Of a stretch of DNA of 64,000 nucleotides, positions 57,958-64,000 are shown piece by piece. The DNA lies in assembly GCF_000621805.1 (NCBI RefSeq), contig NZ_JHXH01000001.1:1-64000 (forward strand), given 5' to 3'. The notes beneath the pieces were generated by a model. It did no database searches. It was given only the letters and a program-made list of their open reading frames with translations, and was not told the DNA's origin. Both the position numbers and the translations under genes were made by a program. Position 1 is the first letter of the stretch. Every line of letters begins with the position of its first letter. Source of the DNA: Ruminococcus sp. FC2018. GTDB taxonomy: Bacteria > Bacillota > Clostridia > Oscillospirales > Ruminococcaceae.

Positions 57958-60210
57958 ATGACCCGTGAGATCCGGCATGATTATGAGACAATAACCGGCG
58001 AGGTAGACAGCATAGTTTTCAAAAGTGAAGATACGGGCTTCTGCGTTTTCATGCTCAACAGCAACAATAACCTTGTTACCGTGGTAGGCGAGCTTGGAGA
58101 CGTTGAGGAGGGGGAGGAGCTTACCCTTACAGGGGAGTTTACCGACCATGCAAAATACGGCGAGCAGTTCAAAACGGTGATGTTTGAACGGACTTTGCCC
58201 CAAAGCTCCGATTCAATACTAAAATATCTCTCCAGCGGAGCAATATCGGGGATAGGTCCTGTTATAGCCAAAAAACTTGTCAAAGCCTTCGGAGAACAGA
58301 CCTTGGATGTTATCGAGAACGAGCCGGAAAAGCTTACCGCTATTGAGGGTATAACTAAGCGCAAGGCAAAAAAGATATCCGATGATTTTCGTTCCACTTT
58401 TGCGGTGCGTTCCCTTATGAGTTACCTGAGTCAGATGGGTGTGGCAGTTTCCTACGGCGTGAAAGCATGGAAACGCTGGGGAGACCCTGTGCTTGATATG
58501 ATAAAGAAAAATCCGTATCTGCTGTGTTCCTATGGGGTGGATCTGCCTTTTTCCAAAGCTGATGAAATGGCAGCTGATATGCAGATGCCCCACGACAGCA
58601 AGCATAGGATAAAAGCAGGTATAGAGTTTGTACTTGGGGAAAATGCTGCCTCGGGGCATACCTGCCTGCCCCTTGACAGACTTACCAAGCTTGCCGCAGG
58701 CTTTCTTGGCGTGACCGACCAACAGCTCAGCGAGGTGATCGAGCATGAGCTTGAGGACGAAAATCTTTTTAAGTATTATAAAAAAGACCGCCCGTTTATA
58801 ATGCTCCGTGAGTATTATAAGGCGGAGGACTATATCGCCAGAAGACTGTGCGTTATGCGTCAGCTTACATATGATAATAAAATAGACTTCTCTGCCGTGA
58901 TAGACCTTGAGGAGGAGAATAACAATATCAAGTACGAGTCGATACAGCGCAAAGCCATAAACCTTGCCCTGTCAAAGGGATTTCTCGTGCTCACAGGCGG
59001 TCCCGGGACCGGTAAGACCACCACGCTCAATGCAATAATATCCCTTTATCAGCAGCAGGGAATGAACGTTATGATATGTGCCCCCACAGGCAGAGCTGCC
59101 AAGCGTATCTCCGACCTGACAGGATTTGAGGCAAAAACTATCCACAGACTGCTGGAAGTGGAGTTTACAGCAGGGGATACCCTGCGTTTCAAGCACGACG
59201 AGAATGACCCCCTTGACTGCGACGCATTGATAATCGACGAGATGTCTATGGTGGATTCTTTGTTGTTTGAGGCGGTGCTTCGTGCCGTCAGCGTCACCTG
59301 TAAGCTGGTGCTGGTAGGAGACAGTGACCAGCTCCCCTCGGTGGGCGCAGGCAACGTTCTGAAGGATATTATCGACAGCGGCGCCCTTTCCGTGGTCAAG
59401 CTCAAAGAGATATTCCGCCAGTCCCAAAGCTCCGACATTGTTATGAATGCCCATAAGATAGTCAACGGTCAGCCCATCGACTATACCGTTAAGGATAAGG
59501 ATTTTTTCTTTTTCCAAAGACTTGAATATCCAGCCTTGCAGGAGCTTGTGGTATCCCTTTGTAAAAAAAGGCTGCCCGATGCCTACGGACTATCGCCTAT
59601 GACCGATATACAGGTCATTTCTCCCACTCGCCAGGGCCCGTCGGGGACCGTGGAGCTTAATAAGATAATGCAGCGAGAGCTTAATCCGAAAATGGCAGGC
59701 AAAAGCGAGATAAAGACTCCCGTTTATACATACCGTGCAGGGGATAAGGTCATGCAGACCAAAAATGACTATGAGATACCCTGGAAAAAACAGATAGACG
59801 ATGAGAGCTTTGAAAAAGGAGCAGGCATCTTCAACGGCGATATTGGGATAATACAGAGCGTCAACAGTATCCTGAAAACCGCCGTTATAGATTTTGAAGG
59901 CAGAGTTGCGGTGTATACCCTACCCATGCTGGAAAATCTGGAGCTTGCCTATGCCATTACCGTGCACAAAAGCCAGGGAAGCGAGTTTGAAGCGGTTATC
60001 ATGACTGTCTTCGGAGGCTACGACAGACTTTATTATCGTAATCTGCTGTATACGGCAGTAACAAGAGCCAAAAAGCTTATGATAATCGTGGGCTCAAGCA
60101 AACGTGTTGACTATATGATAACCAACGACAGAAGAAATCTGCGGTATACCGCACTTAAAAATATGCTGATCGAAAATGTGGCGGAGGATGATGAAGTTGG
60201 ATCTGTGTAA
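57958..60210 (+). CDS. recD2: RecD2-family DNA helicase
   Basis: A 750-residue SF1B 5'-3' helicase of the RecD2 type, which works without RecBC in Firmicutes. The N-terminal part carries an OB-like region and helix-hairpin-helix repeats (SGAISGIGPVIAKKLVKAFG; LTAIEGITKRKAKKI). The motor has motif I TGGPGTGKTTTLNAI (about 343-357), Ia APTGRAAKRI, II ALIIDEMSMVD, III LVGDSDQLPSVGAGNVL, and VI YAITVHKSQGSEFEAVI...LLYTAVTRAKKL. Length and motifs are normal. The end overlaps comF. Confidence 0.95.
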   Translation: MTREIRHDYETITGEVDSIVFKSEDTGFCVFMLNSNNNLVTVVGELGDVEEGEELTLTGEFTDHAKYGEQFKTVMFERTLPQSSDSILKYLSSGAISGIGPVIAKKLVKAFGEQTLDVIENEPEKLTAIEGITKRKAKKISDDFRSTFAVRSLMSYLSQMGVAVSYGVKAWKRWGDPVLDMIKKNPYLLCSYGVDLPFSKADEMAADMQMPHDSKHRIKAGIEFVLGENAASGHTCLPLDRLTKLAAGFLGVTDQQLSEVIEHELEDENLFKYYKKDRPFIMLREYYKAEDYIARRLCVMRQLTYDNKIDFSAVIDLEEENNNIKYESIQRKAINLALSKGFLVLTGGPGTGKTTTLNAIISLYQQQGMNVMICAPTGRAAKRISDLTGFEAKTIHRLLEVEFTAGDTLRFKHDENDPLDCDALIIDEMSMVDSLLFEAVLRAVSVTCKLVLVGDSDQLPSVGAGNVLKDIIDSGALSVVKLKEIFRQSQSSDIVMNAHKIVNGQPIDYTVKDKDFFFFQRLEYPALQELVVSLCKKRLPDAYGLSPMTDIQVISPTRQGPSGTVELNKIMQRELNPKMAGKSEIKTPVYTYRAGDKVMQTKNDYEIPWKKQIDDESFEKGAGIFNGDIGIIQSVNSILKTAVIDFEGRVAVYTLPMLENLELAYAITVHKSQGSEFEAVIMTVFGGYDRLYYRNLLYTAVTRAKKLMIIVGSSKRVDYMITNDRRNLRYTALKNMLIENVAEDDEVGSV

Positions 60211-60898
60211 ACTCAGAATGTATCTGACGGATATATTTCTGCCAAACCGCTGTCCCGGCTGCGGAAAGCTGTTGACATGGGATAAGCTTATGTGCGGCAG
60301 CTGCCGGAAGAAGCTTGTTTCCCTTGATGTCTGCCCGATTTGCGGAAAAAGACCTTGTGCCGACCATTCCGCATTGAAATTTGACAGGGCAGTTTGCCTT
60401 TACGAGTATTCAGGCAAGTGCAGGGAAGCAATCTATGCGCTGAAATACAGCGGCGGCATAAACTTTGCCATTTACTGTGGCAAGGAGCTTGGTAAGAATC
60501 TTGAAGAGCAGGGAATAAGCCGTGACGCAGATGCCGTGTGCTGTGTCCCGATGAGCAGGAAAAAACGCCGCAGGCGAGGGTATAACCATGCACAGCTGAT
60601 AGCACGCTGCGTTGCAAAGGAGCTGGACAAGCCTTTTTATAACGACCTGCTCGTACATTCCGACAACCTGACAGAACACCATAGACTAAACGCTGCGAAA
60701 AGGCTTGAAAATGCAGAGAAAAGCTTTGCCCCGGGTAATAAGCAAAGAGATATAAGCGGCAGAACGATCATCCTTTGCGACGATATCTATACCACCGGAG
60801 CTACGCTTAATGCCTGCGCCGCCTGCCTTAAACAAATGGGCGCACAAAGAGTTTACGCCGTAAGCATAGCTTCCACCGTGCAGGATAAGGATAATTAG
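60191..60898 (+). CDS. comF: ComF-family phosphoribosyltransferase-like protein
   Basis: A protein of about 235 residues with two N-terminal zinc-finger pairs (RCPGCGKLL, MCGSCRKKL, VCPICGKRPC) and a phosphoribosyltransferase domain with CVPMSRKKRRRRGYNHAQLIARCVAKEL and the PRPP loop IILCDDIYTTGATLNACAACL. ComF takes part in DNA uptake in competent bacteria. The start could be ATG 60188 or 60191 or TTG 60197; only the last has ideal distance (9 nt) from the GGAGG at 60183-60187. It overlaps the 3' end of recD2. Confidence 0.92.
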   Translation: MKLDLCKLRMYLTDIFLPNRCPGCGKLLTWDKLMCGSCRKKLVSLDVCPICGKRPCADHSALKFDRAVCLYEYSGKCREAIYALKYSGGINFAIYCGKELGKNLEEQGISRDADAVCCVPMSRKKRRRRGYNHAQLIARCVAKELDKPFYNDLLVHSDNLTEHHRLNAAKRLENAEKSFAPGNKQRDISGRTIILCDDIYTTGATLNACAACLKQMGAQRVYAVSIASTVQDKDN

Positions 60899-60942
60899 GA
60901 AACGCCGATGTTTTCCATATTGTAAAAACTTTGTATAGGTAC

Positions 60943-60971
60943 TTGAAAAAATGTGATGATTGTGGTATAAT
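60943..60971 (+). promoter_or_regulatory. Promoter of the asp23-fakA pair
   Basis: TTGAAA (60943-60948), 17-bp spacer, TATAAT (60966-60971). Confidence 0.8.
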
Positions 60972-61032
60972 CTATGAGACAAGGTCTGCCTGGTCATATT
61001 ATCATTTTTATTGCGTGTAAAGGAGTGGTATC

Positions 61033-61380
61033 ATGATAAAGTATAAGAATCATCTGGGTACGATAGGTATTTCCACCTCTTATCTCAGACAGCTAATTTC
61101 CTATACGGCAGAAAATTGCTTCGGCGTTGCAGGGCTTAATGTCTATGGCGCAAAGCAGGGCATGAGAAAGGTACTTAAAAAAGATAATACCACAAAGGGC
61201 GTTATAATCCGTCAGGACGGAGAACAGCTCATAGTGGATCTGCATATTACAGTAAATTATGGAATAAATGTTGGTGCTATCGTTGAAAGTATCATTCATA
61301 AGGTCACTTATGTCCTTAACGACCAAGCGGGCGTGGACGTAAAGTCTGTGAATGTGTTTATCGATGAAATGATCAACTGA
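61033..61380 (+). CDS. Asp23/Gls24-family protein (YloU-like)
   Basis: A 115-residue protein of the Asp23 family: GTIGISTSYLRQLISYTAENCFGVAGL, then GVIIRQDGEQLIVDLHITVNYGINVGAIVESIIHKVTYVLNDQAGVDVKSVNVFIDEM. The pair Asp23-like plus FakA/YloV-like is conserved in Firmicutes. The molecular role is unclear; related proteins sit at the membrane and respond to envelope stress. The ATG follows AGGAGTGG. Confidence 0.93.
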   Translation: MIKYKNHLGTIGISTSYLRQLISYTAENCFGVAGLNVYGAKQGMRKVLKKDNTTKGVIIRQDGEQLIVDLHITVNYGINVGAIVESIIHKVTYVLNDQAGVDVKSVNVFIDEMIN

Positions 61381-61398
61381 TGACTGGAGGAAATGACT

Positions 61399-63030
61399 GT
61401 GATTGAAGGACGTATGCTTCGTGACGCTTTTATTAGCGCTGCACACAGTATAGCAAATAAAAAGAAATCTGTGGACGAGCTTAACGTGTTCCCTGTACCG
61501 GACGGAGATACCGGAACGAATATGTCTATGACTATCGGCAATGCCCTTGCAGAGCTGAAGCTGATGAAGGACGATGTTGAGTGTTCTGTTGTTGCAAAAA
61601 CGATGGCTTCTGCACTTCTCAGGGGCGCAAGAGGAAACTCGGGAGTTATCCTTTCCCTTGTTTTCAGAGGCTTTTCAAAAGGTCTTGCAGGCAAGAAGGA
61701 AATGTCTGCTGAGGACCTTGTAGTCAGCCTTGAGCATGGTGTAAAAGGTGCTTATAAGTCTGTTATGAAGCCTACCGAGGGTACTATCCTTACGGTGGTC
61801 AGAGAGTCTGCCGAAAAGGCAAGAGAGGTTGTAAAGTCTACAAACGACCCATGCACTGTAATGCATGAGATCTGCGAACAGGCAAAGGTGTCCCTTGACA
61901 ATACACCCAACCTGCTTCCTGCACTTGCAAAAGCAGGCGTTGTGGACGCAGGCGGAATGGGACTGCTTATAATCTTTGAAGCGATAAGAGACGTATTTGA
62001 CGGCGGCGAGATCGTTCAGCCCGAAAAGGCGGAGAAGAAAAAGATCACCGTTGAAAACTTCTCAACAGCAGTAGGTGAGTACGAAAGCGAGATAACCTTT
62101 ACATACTGCACCGAAATGCTTATCACCAAAAAGCATGACTGTGCCGACCCATCAAAGCTCCGTGCATACCTTGAAACTATCGGTGACTGCGTTGTAGTGG
62201 TTGATGACAATGAGATAATCAAGGTCCATGTCCATACCAATGACCCGGGTAAGGCTATCCAGAAGGGACTTGAATTTGGTTATATCAATCTGCCGAAGAT
62301 AGAGAACATGAAGCTCCAGCATGAGGCAAAACAGCAGGAGGTAAAACAGCAGTTTGTCCCTGCAAAGCCTGAAAAGAAATTTGGTTTTGTTGCCGTGGCT
62401 GCCGGAAACGGTATCGAGGCAATGTTCCGTGACGTGGGAGTTGACTGCATAGTTAAGGGCGGACAGACAATGAATCCATCCACCGAGGATATTCTGGCTG
62501 CTATTATGTCCTGCCCGGCAGAAACAGTGTTTGTGCTGCCCAATAATAAGAATATAATCATGGCTGCCGAGCAGGCTGTAAAGCTTGCCGACAGAAAAGT
62601 ATGCGTGCTCCAGACAAGAACTATCCCACAGGGTATGTCTGCTATGCTTGCGTTTGACCCCGATGCGGATTTCAAGACCAACCGCAAGGAAATGACCGAT
62701 GCTCTTGAAAGAGTTTCCACGGGTTCCGTTACCTTTGCCGCAAGAGACAGCGACTTTGAAGGTCATTCCATAAAGAAGGGTGAAATGCTGTGTATGGAAA
62801 ACGGTAAGCTTGCCTTTGTTGAAAAGGATCTTGCAAAGGCTGCTTATAAGCTTACAAAGAAGCTTGTAAAGGGCGATTCCACATTTATCACCATTCTTTA
62901 CGGTGCCGATGTAACCGATGAGGCTGCCGAGGCTCTGTATAAGCAGGTAAGCGCAAAGTATTCAAACATAGATGTAAATCTGATAAACGGCGGACAGCCT
63001 GTTTATTACTACTACATCTCCGTAGAATAA
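61399..63030 (+). CDS. fakA: FakA-like kinase (DAK2 / YloV family)
   Basis: A protein of 543 residues with an N-terminal DAK2 (DhaL-like) ATP-binding domain: LNVFPVPDGDTGTNMSMTI (three Asp for Mg-ATP), GARGNSGVILSLVFRGF, EGTILTVVRESAEKA and AGVVDAGGMGLLIIFEAI, and a C-terminal part of the YloV/FakA type. In Staphylococcus FakA with a FakB lipid carrier phosphorylates fatty acids; no fakB is in the window. The start is more likely GTG 61399 (8 nt after GGAGG) than ATG 61393 (2 nt). Confidence 0.9.
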   Translation: MIEGRMLRDAFISAAHSIANKKKSVDELNVFPVPDGDTGTNMSMTIGNALAELKLMKDDVECSVVAKTMASALLRGARGNSGVILSLVFRGFSKGLAGKKEMSAEDLVVSLEHGVKGAYKSVMKPTEGTILTVVRESAEKAREVVKSTNDPCTVMHEICEQAKVSLDNTPNLLPALAKAGVVDAGGMGLLIIFEAIRDVFDGGEIVQPEKAEKKKITVENFSTAVGEYESEITFTYCTEMLITKKHDCADPSKLRAYLETIGDCVVVVDDNEIIKVHVHTNDPGKAIQKGLEFGYINLPKIENMKLQHEAKQQEVKQQFVPAKPEKKFGFVAVAAGNGIEAMFRDVGVDCIVKGGQTMNPSTEDILAAIMSCPAETVFVLPNNKNIIMAAEQAVKLADRKVCVLQTRTIPQGMSAMLAFDPDADFKTNRKEMTDALERVSTGSVTFAARDSDFEGHSIKKGEMLCMENGKLAFVEKDLAKAAYKLTKKLVKGDSTFITILYGADVTDEAAEALYKQVSAKYSNIDVNLINGGQPVYYYYISVE

Positions 63031-63042
63031 TACCAAAAATAA

Positions 63043-63077
63043 AAAGAACTGTACATTTTACTGTACAGTTCTTTGTT
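63043..63077. terminator. Bidirectional terminator between fakA and metA
   Basis: A perfect 13-bp stem AAAGAACTGTACA / TGTACAGTTCTTT between convergent genes. Confidence 0.85.
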
Positions 63078-63095
63078 TATGCCGATATGTTGATA

Positions 63096-64000
63096 TCATT
63101 TGTACTTTTCCAGCTCCAAAAGATCATAAGGCGTTTTCTGATAAACGCAGTAGTTGAGCCAGTTTGCGTAGGCAAGATTTGCCGAGCACGCCCAGTCGAA
63201 ATTCGGCGTCTTTGTAACATCGTCGCCCGGGAAGTAATGCTTGGGCATATCTATCTTCAGCTTTCTGTCCAGATCACGGAAATACTCCTTTGCAAGCGTG
63301 TCACGGTCATACTCCCAGTGCCCGAAAATGTAGTAATTCCTTTCGGACAGGTCAGCAAGCATATGCAGACCTGCCTCCTTGGACTCGGTAAGGATAACAA
63401 GATCGTCCACCTTTTCGATATCTGACCTGCGGACCTCGGTGTGCCTTGAATGAGGACAGTGGAATGTGTCACCAAAACCCTTTAAGATCGGGTGCTTGCG
63501 CTTTAGATTGCGGTGCCTGAAATCACCGAACATCTTGCTTTCAAGCTGATACTTGGGTATGCCGTAGTGGTAATAAAGCCCCGCCTGGGCTCCCCAGCAG
63601 ATGTGTATCGTGGAAAAAACATTGGTTTTTGACCATTCAAAAACCTCGCAAAGCTCATCCCAGTAGTCCACCTGTTCAAAATCCATAAGCTCCACCGGGG
63701 CACCTGTAATGATAAGTCCGTCGTAGCGGTTTTCCCTTACCTCGTCAAAGCCCTTGTAAAAGGCAAGCATATGCTCCTGTGACGTGTTCTTGGAAACGTG
63801 GTTCATCTGCACAAGGTCAATGTCCACGTGAAGGGGAGTGTTGCTCAAAAGGCGCAGAAGCTGGGTCTCCGTGGATATCTTGTCGGGCATGAGATTTACA
63901 ATGGCGATCTTCAGCGCACGGATATCCTGATGCAGAGCACGCTCGTTGCCGATAACAAATATATTTTCGTCCTCCAGCGTCTGGAACGCAGGAAGATCGT
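63096..64000 (-). CDS. metA: Homoserine O-acyltransferase (MetA), partial at the N-terminus
   Basis: MetA activates homoserine by O-acetylation or O-succinylation, the first step of methionine synthesis. The frame runs to the right edge; the visible N-terminal part is LPAFQTLEDENIFVIGNERA, then HQDIRALKIAIVNLMPDK and TETQLLRLLSNTPL, so only about 5-10 residues are missing. The catalytic Cys lies in HICWGAQAGLYYHYGIPKY, the Glu/His pair in GHWEYDRDTLAKEY. ATG 63888-63890 is internal (the M of NLMPDK). Most Firmicute MetA enzymes use acetyl-CoA; sequence alone does not settle this here. Confidence 0.95.
   Translation of the reverse strand, partial: DLPAFQTLEDENIFVIGNERALHQDIRALKIAIVNLMPDKISTETQLLRLLSNTPLHVDIDLVQMNHVSKNTSQEHMLAFYKGFDEVRENRYDGLIITGAPVELMDFEQVDYWDELCEVFEWSKTNVFSTIHICWGAQAGLYYHYGIPKYQLESKMFGDFRHRNLKRKHPILKGFGDTFHCPHSRHTEVRRSDIEKVDDLVILTESKEAGLHMLADLSERNYYIFGHWEYDRDTLAKEYFRDLDRKLKIDMPKHYFPGDDVTKTPNFDWACSANLAYANWLNYCVYQKTPYDLLELEKYK

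Overview
The window reads as chromosomal DNA of a low-to-mid GC Gram-positive bacterium, most likely a Ruminococcus-like member of the Oscillospiraceae/Clostridia. This rests on Firmicute-type gene order (hprK, murB, rapZ, whiA, dnaE; rpsO-pnp; asp23-fakA; the yfmF/yfmH pair), consensus -35/-10 promoters with 17-18 bp spacers, strong GGAGG ribosome binding sites, frequent TTG/GTG starts, and SipW-type signal peptidases. The genus is an inference. No rRNA, CRISPR array or prophage was seen; mobile DNA is limited to the end of one IS3-family element at the left edge.

Layout. 1-335: end of an IS3/IS150-type element. 364-5553: an LCP cell-wall ligase with a 13-residue tandem repeat, then a large PAS/GGDEF/EAL protein. 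5646-7311: tRNA-Gly(CCC) and a papain-like lipoprotein. 7624-11668: a choline operon (HTH-LicC-LicA fusion, a second LicC, a BCCT transporter). 11779-16538 (minus): an acetyltransferase and a folate operon folC-HD-folP-folBK-folA. 16727-25631: a surface-protein locus with a TasA-like secreted protein, a degenerate EAL protein, a membrane-anchored TasA-like protein, two SipW-type signal peptidases, a membrane-anchored McrB-like AAA+ ATPase, a large coiled-coil partner and two small proteins. 25729-31769: acetyltransferase, DUF815 ATPase, SGNH hydrolase and an ABC exporter operon. 31944-33164: tRNA-Lys and an autoregulated-looking membrane protein/XRE pair. 33290-35198: tarI-like and prs. 35588-49173: murD, two M42 peptidases, acetyltransferase, PLP enzyme, hprK, PHP phosphoesterase, murB, rapZ, whiA, dnaE. 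49275-54736: yfmF, yfmH, lgt with a long charged tail, folD. 54776-57487: rpsO and pnp with structured leaders. 57611-63030: small membrane protein, recD2, comF, asp23-like, fakA-like. 63096-64000: metA, cut by the right edge.

How the genes fit together. Much of the window serves the envelope: LCP ligase, CDP-choline formation and choline uptake, a CDP-ribitol-type cytidylyltransferase, MurB/MurD, Lgt, two SipW peptidases with candidate substrates, and c-di-GMP proteins. The most unusual part is 16727-25631, where McrBC-like proteins, normally known from DNA restriction, sit in one array with TasA-like secreted proteins and their peptidases. The rest is mainly housekeeping: folate synthesis, replication, RNA decay and translation.
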